A stretch of DNA of 64,000 bases, from positions 1 to 64,000 of the forward strand of contig JAGXNT010000075.1 in NCBI GenBank assembly GCA_019894765.1, written 5' to 3'. The first letter of the stretch is position 1. Each line of letters begins with the position of its first letter. Source of the DNA: Candidatus Heimdallarchaeota archaeon (GTDB lineage: Archaea; Asgardarchaeota; Heimdallarchaeia; JABLTI01). Below are positions 51,297 to 60,272 of the stretch, piece by piece. The translations under genes and the position numbers were made by a program. The notes beneath the pieces were generated by a model. It did not search any database. It saw only the letters and a list, made by a program, of their open reading frames with translations, and was not told where the DNA came from.

Positions 51297-51581
51297 TCAT
51301 GATTTTTCTACTAACCAATTTAATGGTATATTTTGATACTGACCATTAGGAAGAAGACGTGCAACAGTTAATGGTAAAACATTCTTTTTTAATTCCTCTT
51401 CAGCAATAATAATTGGATCAGTTATGTCCTTCTTAATTCGAATTAATATTGGTGCACCAAGAGATATTTGTAAACCTCTAGCACCAATAATACGTGCTCT
51501 TTCAAATCTTGTTAATTTAGAGGGACCAACAACAATTGTATCAGCAACTATCTCTATTTTAACATCAATCTTCTTAGACAT
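51297..51581 (-). CDS. rpoK: DNA-directed RNA polymerase subunit K (Rpo6)
   Basis: 94 residues from ATG 51581 with GAGGT 8 nt upstream; a TTG start at 51596 is less likely. [20 protein letters not shown] is the diagnostic Rpo6/RPB6 motif. [20 protein letters not shown] and the C-terminal IPLNWL complete the domain. It clamps the largest RNA polymerase subunit and helps assembly. The gene is single; rpoN and S9, sometimes linked, are elsewhere (S9 at the right edge). Confidence 0.93.
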   Translation of the reverse strand: MSKKIDVKIEIVADTIVVGPSKLTRFERARIIGARGLQISLGAPILIRIKKDITDPIIIAEEELKKNVLPLTVARLLPNGQYQNIPLNWLVEKS

Positions 51582-51769
51582 GTAAGGAAACCTCAACAGC
51601 AGTAAATAGGAAACCGAAGAATTATATTTTAAAGTCTTTCGGCAAGGTTCTTTTTGTTTTCTTCCTACATATAAAACTATTTTTCGTATCGGTTATGTTT
51701 TTTATGCAAAAACACTCGACCAAATAAATTTTTTAATGATTTTTTCTATATTATAATGGAGGTTTTACA

Positions 51770-52249
51770 TTGGTAGACACCAAAATTGATGGAGCCATAA
51801 AAGAAATTCAAGATTACATAAGTAAATTGGAAACGAAACTTGCGAAAAAGGAAAGCGAAATCGCCAACACAAAAGAAGCTGCAAGTCAACTAGAAGGCGA
51901 GAAATCTTCTGCTTCTGCTAAATTGAAGAAAATGGAAGATGAAATGTCGGAACTTTCCTCAGTATATGAGGAATTAAAAGGTCGTAAAGATGTTGAAATA
52001 GACATTCAAGAAGTCATGAGGCTTTATGTGATACTAACAGAACAAGTTCTTGATGGGAGTTCTCACATAAAATTATTGACTCTTCTCCATGGTAAAAAAG
52101 AAAATATGACCAAAAATGAACTTTCTATGGCAAGTGGAATACAACCTGCAGCAACATTAAGAGCAATCTTTGATTTGCGTAATAATGGATTAGTCACATA
52201 TGATGAAAATAATGAAACAACAAAACTAGTTCGTAGATTATTCGAGTAA
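51770..52249 (+). CDS. Coiled-coil plus winged-helix protein
   Basis: 159 residues. Residues 8-75 are a coiled coil (IQDYISKLETKLAKKESEIA, LKKMEDEMSELSSVYEELK). Residues about 85-158 form a small helical domain with a recognition-helix look (LSMASGIQPAATLRAIFDLR, then NNGLVTYDENN, a wing), as in marR/ArsR-like winged helices. It may be a dimeric regulator. The start is TTG at 51770 with GGAGG 7 nt upstream. It stands alone. Confidence 0.65.
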   Translation: MVDTKIDGAIKEIQDYISKLETKLAKKESEIANTKEAASQLEGEKSSASAKLKKMEDEMSELSSVYEELKGRKDVEIDIQEVMRLYVILTEQVLDGSSHIKLLTLLHGKKENMTKNELSMASGIQPAATLRAIFDLRNNGLVTYDENNETTKLVRRLFE

Positions 52250-52318
52250 AAGACCTAAATTTTACTCGAGAAAGCAATCAAAGAAAAAAAAAGTAAAAGA
52301 GGAAAGAATTCCTCAAAA

Positions 52319-52711
52319 TTAGAATGCTGCAAGTAATGGATTATGACTACTACGACGGAACCATGATTCTAGGATATAAGAAACATTACTAGGTTCTTTA
52401 TTAATGACTTCTCGAGCACGTTCCCCCATAATTCTACAAACTAATATGAGTTTGTGAATATCCTCACCTTTCGACCAGTCAATCAAATCAAAGATAGTTT
52501 TGTATGTTACAGGCCTTCGCCATAAAAGCATGTAAATACCGACCGTTTCGCCATGATCATTCTTGAATAAGTAATTTAATTTCTTCTTGTTTCCAAAAGC
52601 AACATTTCTTCTGTATTTCACGCCACGTTTGTTTAGATAATCTTCTATCTTCTGTTTTACCTCGATATCAGTTAATCCGATTCTATCCAACCTTATGAGA
52701 GACCTCCTCAT
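52319..52711 (-). CDS. Small basic protein, unknown
   Basis: 130 residues. A helical N-terminus (IEVKQKIEDYLNKRGVKYRR) is followed by LNYLFKNDHGETVGIYMLLW and a helical end. The acidic turn then GIYMLLWRR faintly recalls a PD-(D/E)xK nuclease core, but I would not claim it. The ATG at 52711 is followed at once by AGGAGGT, so a downstream TTG at 52690 could be the real start. A GC-rich leader lies upstream. Confidence 0.5.
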   Translation of the reverse strand: MRRSLIRLDRIGLTDIEVKQKIEDYLNKRGVKYRRNVAFGNKKKLNYLFKNDHGETVGIYMLLWRRPVTYKTIFDLIDWSKGEDIHKLILVCRIMGERAREVINKEPSNVSYILESWFRRSSHNPLLAAF

Positions 52712-52958
52712 GCACTCTTCCGATCGCGCTGAATGTCGCGCCCAACATTAAACGCAAGTTAAACAACATCCGCCAAACCGATAAAAATCTTTTGTATTTA
52801 ACAATAGTTAAAATATTAGATAAATGATTTAATAAAATATTAGTCTTGGGACAAAAAACGCAACAGATAGAAGCACACCTAAGAGCGATTGAGAAGGGAA
52901 AAGCAGTTATTTTATAAAATAAATCTAAAACATTTTATTGGTGTGAAGAAGAAGTAGA

Positions 52959-53363
52959 GTGAAAGCAATCGAAGTGACCATTTTGACGGAAAACAATGAG
53001 AAAGAGAAAAGCAAAGGAAAGTCAAAGCTAGTCGAAGAAACTGAGGAAATTATTGAAGAGGAAGACGAATTAGAAAAGGAAATAGAAGAAAATATTGTGA
53101 AAATTAAATTATTAGTTGAGGAGCTCAACAAAATAAACCATAAGGGAGATCCAAATATCAGAATTTGTCCCCGATGCTTTAGTTTACGAATCAAAGTTGA
53201 GGATGTATTAACAGGAATGGGAATAAATTCAGGTTATCCAATCTGCATATGTTTAGATTGTGGATGGCGTTCAAAGAAATGGATATATTTGGATAGAACT
53301 CTGTCAGATGAAGACAGAGAAAAATTTGTAGAGAATTTAATAGAAGAAAAGAAAGAGAAATAA
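52959..53363 (+). CDS. Acidic protein with C-terminal zinc ribbon, unknown
   Basis: 134 residues. Residues 12-60 are charged and mostly acidic, likely coiled coil (EETEEIIEEEDELEKEIEEN). RICPRCFSLRIKV and CICLDCGW (about 68-100) form a four-cysteine zinc ribbon, followed by a helix. Function unknown; ribbons of this kind bind nucleic acid or proteins. The start is GTG at 52959. It converges with the MEMO gene, with 34 nt between stops. Confidence 0.6.
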   Translation: MKAIEVTILTENNEKEKSKGKSKLVEETEEIIEEEDELEKEIEENIVKIKLLVEELNKINHKGDPNIRICPRCFSLRIKVEDVLTGMGINSGYPICICLDCGWRSKKWIYLDRTLSDEDREKFVENLIEEKKEK

Positions 53364-53397
53364 AAATCTCTCATTCTATTTTTTTACAGACAAAAAA

Positions 53398-54249
53398 TTA
53401 TTTCATCAAAATTGCAGATAAATATGCAACAACTTGATTTTTATCTCCAGTAATATCTCCGCTAGTTGAATACTTGAGAATTTTCGTTTCTTTAACATTA
53501 TTTTTGTTGGATGCAAACAATGCTGAAGCAACTGGACCTGGACCACACATAGAGATTAAGTTATCAACAACAGTATTCAACAACCTGTTTGGATCCACTT
53601 TTCGAATACTCTCAATTACATGGGAGTCTTTTGACATTGCAGAAGCTTGGCTTTCATAATGAGTCAAATCAGTACTGGCAATTAAACAATAATCATAATT
53701 TGCTAATACTTTACTTAGCACAGTACCAATACGTTCACAGTTTTCTTTGGATTGATCCTTCATACAAATTGGAACTATAGGTACATCTGCTCCATACATA
53801 TACTGTAGAAAAGGCACTTGGACTTCAATACTGTGCTCCATCATGTGAGCGGAGGTGTCAGCTCGGAAATGTGGTTGCTTTACGATTAGTTCAGTTATAT
53901 CTTCAGGGATTAATGCTTCGCCTAACGGAGTCTTCCAGCTCCCTTCAGCATACACACTAATAGGAGGACCAATGTTTTTATGATTTGGACCAATAATTAC
54001 GAAAAATTCTGGTTTTCCATCTTTGAATTGTTCTAGAAATCCATGAGCAGCTACTGGACCTGAATAAGTATATCCCGCATGAGGTGAGATCATAGCATAA
54101 ATTTTCCCTTTTCTCTCAGGAGGATTTTCTAAATCAGGCAACTCTCCCGGACCAAAAGCTTCATCTTTGAAACATAATTCAATTTTCTCTATAAGCTGTT
54201 CCTTCTTCCCTGGATAAAACAATCCAGCGACTACTGGTTCGCGTATCAT
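53398..54249 (-). CDS. amrB: MEMO family protein (AmmeMemoRadiSam B)
   Basis: 283 residues. REPVVAGLFYPG is the MEMO entry, ISPHAGYTYSGPVAAHGF, IGPNH, EHSIEVQVPFLQYMYG and STDLTHYES give the metal and active-site histidines, and MCGPGPVASALFASN completes the family. MEMO-like proteins share the fold of extradiol dioxygenases; the eukaryotic one binds iron and supports signalling. The role is unknown. The usual AmmeMemoRadiSam partners are not adjacent. Confidence 0.88.
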   Translation of the reverse strand: MIREPVVAGLFYPGKKEQLIEKIELCFKDEAFGPGELPDLENPPERKGKIYAMISPHAGYTYSGPVAAHGFLEQFKDGKPEFFVIIGPNHKNIGPPISVYAEGSWKTPLGEALIPEDITELIVKQPHFRADTSAHMMEHSIEVQVPFLQYMYGADVPIVPICMKDQSKENCERIGTVLSKVLANYDYCLIASTDLTHYESQASAMSKDSHVIESIRKVDPNRLLNTVVDNLISMCGPGPVASALFASNKNNVKETKILKYSTSGDITGDKNQVVAYLSAILMK

Positions 54250-54348
54250 AAATAATTCTCCTAAAGCAAATAATCATTTTTTGTATATGAAAAATATGGA
54301 CATAATCTTTTATCTGTATTTCTTTTAACTTCTGTTTTTTACTATCTA

Positions 54349-55551
54349 TTAGAATGGTAAATCACCAATATTATTGAAACAATATGCGGGAGTGCTGAAA
54401 ATTCTTGCGAAGTCCTTAATTCTCCAAGTCATATCTTCACTAATATCATTGTGATAAATACGTGCTAGTATTTCTCCTATTTCCTTAACTTCAAGCTCCT
54501 TCATACCCATTCGAGTTATTTCCGCTGTACCTAATCGAATACCAGAATCAACAAGTATACCAATTTTCTCAGCTCTTTCCCTCAACATGCTTTTTTCATT
54601 GTAAGAAGAAATATCAAGAATTACTTGATGGGAATCCGAGTAGCCTAGATGCTTAAACCTTACAGGAACACCATTATTGTCTAAAGTTGCAGCAAGCGTT
54701 TTAGTGTTTTTAACGATTTGAGAGGCATATTCTTTTCCATATTCAAGCATTTCCAAAGCAGAAATGCCTAATGCCGCGATTCTGTGTGCATGGATATTAT
54801 CGGTTAATTTAATTCCTTTATCCAAATCAATATCAAATGTAGAAGAGAGAGATTCATATTTCTGCATATCATTTGTTACAATTAATCCTCCTTGAGGACC
54901 CGGAAAGGATTTGTGGGTTGAACCAACAAGCACATGAGAACCCTCACGCAACGGGTCTTGAAATTGCTTGCCAGCAATAAGTCCTAAAACATGAGACCCA
55001 TCATACGCAAAATCTATCGTCTTTCTATTCTCAAACGCTTGAGTTATTTCCTTCACGGGATGTGAAAAGGGGAAAAATGAAGAACCAAAAATTACTAACT
55101 TAGGTTTTAATTTCTTTATTGCGTCTATACTCTCTTCAACTAGAATGTTCATATCTTCATTTGAGAAGTGAAATGGAACGTATTTTCGATTGAAGAATTC
55201 ATAATTCAAAGGGTATCCACCGGAATCCCCTGATTCAACAGACATAATTTTGTTCCCGGATTTAGTTAAACCAAGAATAAGTGCCAAGTCACACATATTT
55301 CCAGATAATGGAGAAACTATAGCATAATCAGCATCAAATAATTCTCTGATGAAACTTTCAGTTTTGTTAATAATTTGTTGTATAAATTTAGTTCCACCAT
55401 AGTAATCGCTAGAGTATCTATTCCCTAAATCAGAGGAAAGAATTGCTCGAACAAAAGGTGAGGCATAATTCTCACTGGCTAAAAGATTTATCGAATCTTT
55501 TCTGTAAATTTTGTGATTCTCGAGTAATTCTAAGAAATTTTGTAGTTTCAT
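54349..55551 (-). CDS. glyA: Serine hydroxymethyltransferase-like enzyme
   Basis: 400 residues. INLLASENYASPFVRAILSS and DLGNRYSSDYYGGTKFIQQI are the N-terminal SHMT signature, VSPLSGNMCDLALILGL the substrate loop, DGSHVLGLIAGKQFQDPL the PLP-contacting stretch, and GSTHKSFPGPQGGLIVTN carries the PLP lysine. It interconverts serine and glycine with a C1 carrier, here perhaps tetrahydromethanopterin, which would suit a methanofuran pathway. It is a divergent archaeal form, with some aldolase activity possible. Confidence 0.88.
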   Translation of the reverse strand: MKLQNFLELLENHKIYRKDSINLLASENYASPFVRAILSSDLGNRYSSDYYGGTKFIQQIINKTESFIRELFDADYAIVSPLSGNMCDLALILGLTKSGNKIMSVESGDSGGYPLNYEFFNRKYVPFHFSNEDMNILVEESIDAIKKLKPKLVIFGSSFFPFSHPVKEITQAFENRKTIDFAYDGSHVLGLIAGKQFQDPLREGSHVLVGSTHKSFPGPQGGLIVTNDMQKYESLSSTFDIDLDKGIKLTDNIHAHRIAALGISALEMLEYGKEYASQIVKNTKTLAATLDNNGVPVRFKHLGYSDSHQVILDISSYNEKSMLRERAEKIGILVDSGIRLGTAEITRMGMKELEVKEIGEILARIYHNDISEDMTWRIKDFARIFSTPAYCFNNIGDLPF

Positions 55552-55729
55552 TGTTATTCTCCTCTAGTATCTTGTATAAGTCAAAATATGAATATTTAAC
55601 CTTTTTAGCTATTCCTAAGGATTTAATTGATATTATGTAAGTATTAGAATATTAAATAAGAAAATCCAAACTAGCTATATATAGAAACGATCGTTTGAAT
55701 TAATAGTAATTTTGAGGTAGGTTAAATAA

Positions 55730-56350
55730 TTGTCAACAACCAAGAAAGACAAAGAAGAACCGGATAAGCAGACTTCTTCTAAAGAGAAAACATCCTCAAA
55801 AGCTAAGACGATTAGTGCTAAAGAAGAAAAGACATTAAATGAATTGAAAAAATCAGTGGAGTCTTTAGTTGTTATCTTAAACAAAACAGCACTTTCACTG
55901 CCTTCACTTGTCTCTACACGAGGTGTTGATGTAAAAGATATTAGCAGCATCTTAGAGGATAAGTTTGAAATCGATTTGGATTTAATAAGTATGCTTGAAG
56001 ATTTTTTCAAGAGATTAATGTTACTTCTTAGATATAGATCATCATATGATCAGAAATTATTTCAAATGACACGCTACATAAAGAATCTAAGAAAAGCAGA
56101 CACTATTACTGAATTTCGAGGAAATCTACAACTCTTAGGGATAACTCTTAATGAGACAGAAACTATTGTTAAGAATTATGAGGAGATGTATAACAGTCTC
56201 TTCATTGAACAAGCCTTATTGCAATTTCAACTAATGGAACAATTACTTATGTTCAGAGAAAAAGATGTTCCAGAATTCCGGGAATATTTTAATCAAGGAA
56301 TAGAAACTTTCCAGAAAATAACTAAAAAAATCTCTAAATTGAAAGAGTAA
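55730..56350 (+). CDS. Helical protein with Ser/Lys-rich N-terminus, unknown
   Basis: 206 residues. The first 45 are Ser/Lys/Glu-rich and disordered-looking (KDKEEPDKQTSSKEKTSSKA). The remainder is helical, with KIISKL-like repeats and a long central helix (IDLDLISMLEDFFKRLMLLL, and QLLMFREKDVPEFREYFNQG). No family is recognised. The start is TTG at 55730 and it lies 9 nt before the ATP-grasp gene at 56360, so the two are probably co-transcribed. Confidence 0.6.
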   Translation: MSTTKKDKEEPDKQTSSKEKTSSKAKTISAKEEKTLNELKKSVESLVVILNKTALSLPSLVSTRGVDVKDISSILEDKFEIDLDLISMLEDFFKRLMLLLRYRSSYDQKLFQMTRYIKNLRKADTITEFRGNLQLLGITLNETETIVKNYEEMYNSLFIEQALLQFQLMEQLLMFREKDVPEFREYFNQGIETFQKITKKISKLKE

Positions 56351-56359
56351 TGATAATAA

Positions 56360-57595
56360 ATGAAACTCTTAGTTGTAGGATTTAATGCAAGACCCATTGC
56401 AAATTCAGCTGTGCGGGCTGGGCATGAAATTGGAGTAATTGATTATTTTGGAGATTATGATCTTCTAAAATTAACTAAAAATTGTTTTTCAGTGTTAAGA
56501 CAGAAACCAGGTTTGGTATTACACCGACCTTTGCATCGAAGACCAGCAGAATATTTGTATTTTCTTGCTGAAATAATGTCAGATGAACAAGGAGATTTCG
56601 ATGGAATCATCCTTGGATCAGCTTTTGACCGATATCCTGAATTGGTCAAACAGTTCAAAGATATAGGACCAAGAGTGTATGCAAACGATTCGAAGAAATT
56701 CGCATTAACACGTCAAAAACATAAGATAAATGAAATTGCAAAAAAATCAGGATTTGAAATTCCAACTCTTGATTCAACAGAAACTATTCAAGAATTAATT
56801 GAGTTTGCTAAGAACTCAACGTTTCCACTAGTTACTCGAGGGGATGGTGGTGGAGGAGGAGCAGGAATAAAGCTCTGGAAAAACCTTACAGAATTAAAGG
56901 ATTATTTTGTATCAAAAGATAGAGCAGATGAAAAAATAATCTGGATACAAGAGCATATTGAGGGAATAGATGCTAGTTCAACTGTAAATTGTCTTAAAAA
57001 AGAAGTGCAATTGATATCAATTAATAGACAATTAATTGGAGATAAGAATCTAAGAGCGCCAAGTGAATTTGCCTATTCAGGGAACATTATCCCTTTAAAT
57101 TATCAGTCACATAAAGAAAATTCATCCCTAGAGGAAAGACATTTGGAATCTATCAGAAAATTATTCCTAAATCTTCAGTTGAGAGGTTCCAATGGTGTTG
57201 ATTTTGTAATCAAGGATGAAAAGCTATTCTTTATGGAAGTGAATCCACGTTTTCAAGGTAGTATTGAATGTGTTCAATATGCTACTGGACATAATTTAGT
57301 GAAGTTACACTTAGATGCATTCCACAATGTAAAGCATGAACTCCCTGAAAAACCAAATTATAAACAAAGTTCTGTAAAAGGAATACTGTTCTCGGATAGT
57401 GAACAACCATTTCCAGTTAAGGGATACCCTAAAAATGAATGGGTTGTAGATAGAACACATAAAGAGGTTTTACTCGAGAAGACAGACCCATTTTGCAGCA
57501 TTGTTCTCCCTTGTAAGGATTCTGAAAAAGGATATAAGGAAGTCTGTGAAATTGCAGAGAAAATAACAGAAATGAACAAAATTAATGTTCAGTAG
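56360..57595 (+). CDS. ATP-grasp enzyme, COG2232 type
   Basis: 411 residues. LLVVGFNARPIANSAVRAGH and IGVIDYFGDYDLLKLTKN form the N-domain. FPLVTRGDGGGGGAGIKLW is a glycine-rich ATP lid, IQEHIEGIDASSTVNCL and the metal site FFMEVNPRFQGSIECVQYAT follow. This pattern is the archaeal carboligase family COG2232, which makes amide or peptide-like bonds; its substrate is unknown. It is distinct from the MfnD-like enzyme at 47.6 kb. The stop is 17 nt from the convergent PLP gene. Confidence 0.8.
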   Translation: MKLLVVGFNARPIANSAVRAGHEIGVIDYFGDYDLLKLTKNCFSVLRQKPGLVLHRPLHRRPAEYLYFLAEIMSDEQGDFDGIILGSAFDRYPELVKQFKDIGPRVYANDSKKFALTRQKHKINEIAKKSGFEIPTLDSTETIQELIEFAKNSTFPLVTRGDGGGGGAGIKLWKNLTELKDYFVSKDRADEKIIWIQEHIEGIDASSTVNCLKKEVQLISINRQLIGDKNLRAPSEFAYSGNIIPLNYQSHKENSSLEERHLESIRKLFLNLQLRGSNGVDFVIKDEKLFFMEVNPRFQGSIECVQYATGHNLVKLHLDAFHNVKHELPEKPNYKQSSVKGILFSDSEQPFPVKGYPKNEWVVDRTHKEVLLEKTDPFCSIVLPCKDSEKGYKEVCEIAEKITEMNKINVQ

Positions 57596-57611
57596 TCTGT
57601 TATTTTAGTGA

Positions 57612-58856
57612 TCATATTTTACTTAAGGCTTGATCAATATCTTCTATTAAATCATCTTTGTCTTCTATACCTGGAGAGAATCGCACAAAACCAGGATGAA
57701 TACCAATCGATCTTTTCTCTTCCTCGGTAAATTCAAGATATAGCATACTACCTGATGCTTGTATTAGAGAACTTGTACTTCCCAAACTAGTAGCTCTTTT
57801 GATTATTTTCAAATTATTAATGAAGTCTACTCCATCTTTATCAGATTTTCCTGCACAAAAACTAACCATTCCACCAAATCCTCTCATTTGCTTCTTAGCT
57901 AATTGATGTTGAGGATGACTTTCTAACCCAGGATAATAGACTGTTCTAATTTTCGGATGATTTTCTAAGAATTCTGCAATAGCAAGTGCATTCTCATTAT
58001 GTCTTTTTACACGTAATTCTAAAGTTTTAATTCCACGGATTGTTAACCAAGCATCAAATGGTTGCATCACCCCACCGAAATAAACAGCAGTATTCATTAT
58101 CTCCGCTCGTTCATCAGCTGTTGAAACAGAAGCTCCTCCTAAAACATCGCTATGTCCACTAAGATATTTAGTTACACTATGAACGACAATATTGACACCC
58201 ATATCAATTGGATTTTGAACGATAGGTGTAGCAAAAGTATTGTCAAACACATATTTCGCATTTATCTCTTTAGCTAATTTTCCAATCTCAGCAATATCAC
58301 AAAGAGATAAAGTTGGATTTGCGGGACATTCCATATGAATCAATTTCGTTTTGTTAGAAATTTTGGCTTTTATATTTTCAATATCGGTAGCATCAACAAA
58401 ATGTACAATGAAACCCCATTCCTTAAAGTATTGATTTAGAAGATGCCTTGTCCCCGGATAACAGCGTTCTGTTATAATTATTTCATCCTCAGGCTTCAGA
58501 TAAGTGCTTAATACAGTTGATATTGCAGCCATCCCCGAACTAAAACCTACACCTGCTTCGCCATTTTCTAAAATAGCAATTTTCTTTTCCAAAGCAGCTC
58601 TTGTAGGATTCGCATGACGGGAATAAGCAAAACCGGGTTTTCCATGATAAAATACATCAGCCCATTGATCCGCAATATCATATGCGAATGTTGTTGAAAA
58701 ATCAATGCTAGTAGTTATACCTCGAGTATGAGGATTAATCTGTTCGCCTGCATGAACAACTTTTGTACCTATTCTTTTACCCAAATCTTCTTGGACTTCA
58801 ATTTCGTCTTTAGATACACCAATACCTTTTGATGCATCCCCTTGCTTTTTATTCAT
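57612..58856 (-). CDS. Cystathionine gamma-synthase/methionine gamma-lyase family enzyme
   Basis: About 414 residues from ATG 58856, favoured by GGTG 8 nt upstream; a second in-frame ATG at 58868 is possible. GTKVVHAGEQINPHTRGITT, YSRHANPTRAALEKKIAILE, GVGFSSGMAAISTVL and VDATDIENI are family signatures. VVHSVTKYLSGHSDVLGG carries the PLP lysine. It works in transsulfuration or sulfur amino-acid breakdown. The exact reaction (synthase, gamma-lyase or sulfhydrylase) cannot be fixed from the motifs. Confidence 0.88.
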   Translation of the reverse strand: MNKKQGDASKGIGVSKDEIEVQEDLGKRIGTKVVHAGEQINPHTRGITTSIDFSTTFAYDIADQWADVFYHGKPGFAYSRHANPTRAALEKKIAILENGEAGVGFSSGMAAISTVLSTYLKPEDEIIITERCYPGTRHLLNQYFKEWGFIVHFVDATDIENIKAKISNKTKLIHMECPANPTLSLCDIAEIGKLAKEINAKYVFDNTFATPIVQNPIDMGVNIVVHSVTKYLSGHSDVLGGASVSTADERAEIMNTAVYFGGVMQPFDAWLTIRGIKTLELRVKRHNENALAIAEFLENHPKIRTVYYPGLESHPQHQLAKKQMRGFGGMVSFCAGKSDKDGVDFINNLKIIKRATSLGSTSSLIQASGSMLYLEFTEEEKRSIGIHPGFVRFSPGIEDKDDLIEDIDQALSKI

Positions 58857-58965
58857 ACAAAACACCATCTATACTTTAGCATAGATAAAAGATTTATCAA
58901 TTTTTTTAGAAGAATTTTAAAATAGTGTTAAGAAAAGAGAAGAAGACAGTAAGGAGTTAAAGCTC

Positions 58966-59481
58966 ATGGCATCAAATGAAGATAAAAGCAAAGCAACATC
59001 ACTTTTTGAATCCAGATTCATGTCCATTGCATTAATGTTATGTTTGCTAATTATGTGTGCGATCTTTATTGTAGTAATTAATTCAATATTTGGAAACATC
59101 GCTGCTCTCGAGGTGTTAATGTACATTGGGATTGGAATTGGAGGTGGAATGATATATGTTATTTCCATACTCTTGATTTTCTCCAAGAGAAAGATCGGTA
59201 TGGGTCGAAACATTATCTTGTATTCAGCAGCTGTATTACTATTTCTATCTTTGATTGTTTCAGTTACATTAAAATTCGCAATAGGTGGCGATCCCGGTAG
59301 TTGGGCATTCATTGATGCAAGCTCAGTTGGACTAGGTGTAACTACAGGACTAGCAGTGACTTTTTTGGTTTTAGCACTGTTTCGAAGTAAATTAATTTTT
59401 AGAGACGTGAAAGAAGAAGAAGAAATAAAAACAAAAGTCGAAATTGGTGAAAATTTCGGAGAGATAAATGAAAAAGAATAA
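58966..59481 (+). CDS. Four-helix membrane protein, unknown
   Basis: 171 residues with helices at about 18-40, 46-70, 82-105 and 118-140, rich in Gly in the second (LMYIGIGIGGGMIYVISILL). The N-terminus and the charged C-terminal tail (VKEEEEIKTKVEIGENFGEI) should be cytoplasmic. No family is recognised. AAGGAG lies 8 nt before the ATG. It lies 115 nt before the L13e-domain gene and may share a transcript. Confidence 0.6.
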   Translation: MASNEDKSKATSLFESRFMSIALMLCLLIMCAIFIVVINSIFGNIAALEVLMYIGIGIGGGMIYVISILLIFSKRKIGMGRNIILYSAAVLLFLSLIVSVTLKFAIGGDPGSWAFIDASSVGLGVTTGLAVTFLVLALFRSKLIFRDVKEEEEIKTKVEIGENFGEINEKE

Positions 59482-59596
59482 AAATAGAAGAAAAAGAAGG
59501 AACAAAGGGAAATTTAGAAAACAACCAAAAGAATAAAAGGTAACACTTTTGTGGAACCATTAAGAGAATAATAACCAGTAATGAGGATTAAAAAAA

Positions 59597-60247
59597 ATGA
59601 TGAAACCATCTGTTAGTGTTGAAAGCCCTGCAACAAATACTCCTAGAAAAGGAAGAGGATTTAGCAAAGATGAACTCGCAACTATAAAGTGGAGCGTTAA
59701 ACAAGCTCGAGAAGCAGGATTAATTGTAGACATAAGAAGAAGAACCAAGCATAAAGAGAATATTGCTACACTAAAGGTTATCAAAGAAGATTATGTAAAA
59801 GTTTTAGCTGAAAAAGAGAAAGAATTACTTAAAGCAAGAAAAGACGGAGCGAAAGCTCGAAAAGAAGCTTTAAAGAGAAAGCAAATCGAAGATAAAGAAT
59901 TAAGCGAACGAGAAATAGAGATCGAAGAAGAAAGAAAGAGAGTCCAAGAAGAGATAGCTAAAAAAGAAGCAGCAGAATTAGAAGCTGAAAGCGAAGCTGA
60001 AGAATTGACTGAGGATGAAATAGCAGAATTGGATTCGCTAGAAGAAGAAGTAGCTCCTGAAGAAACTCCTGAGGAAGCTCTTGAGAAAGTTGAAGAGGAT
60101 CTTGCAGCTGCACTTGGCATAACTGACGAAGAAAAACCAGAAGAAGAAGCTGCGCCAGAAGGAACCAAAAGAGCTGTTAAACGAGTTAGGAAGAAACCAA
60201 CAACAACTACTAAAGGTGCTGCGGATAAAGCAGATAAGAAGGAATGA
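59597..60247 (+). CDS. rpl13e: Ribosomal protein L13e domain with long charged tail
   Basis: 216 residues. Residues about 16-75 match L13e: RKGRGFSKDELATIKWSVKQ, then AREAGLIVDIRRRTKHKENI, with the G-R-G-F-S, A-R-x-x-G-I-x-V-D-x-R-R-R-x-K pattern. From about residue 75 a highly charged coiled coil follows (KEKELLKARKDGAKARKEAL), an acidic stretch (AEELTEDEIAELDSLEEEV), and a basic C-terminus. L13e is a eukaryotic large-subunit protein found only in some archaea, there usually short. The tail is not like eukaryotic L13e. It may be ribosomal or have a separate use. Confidence 0.78.
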   Translation: MMKPSVSVESPATNTPRKGRGFSKDELATIKWSVKQAREAGLIVDIRRRTKHKENIATLKVIKEDYVKVLAEKEKELLKARKDGAKARKEALKRKQIEDKELSEREIEIEEERKRVQEEIAKKEAAELEAESEAEELTEDEIAELDSLEEEVAPEETPEEALEKVEEDLAAALGITDEEKPEEEAAPEGTKRAVKRVRKKPTTTTKGAADKADKKE

Positions 60248-60272
60248 TTTTTTCATTCCTAATATTTTATTT

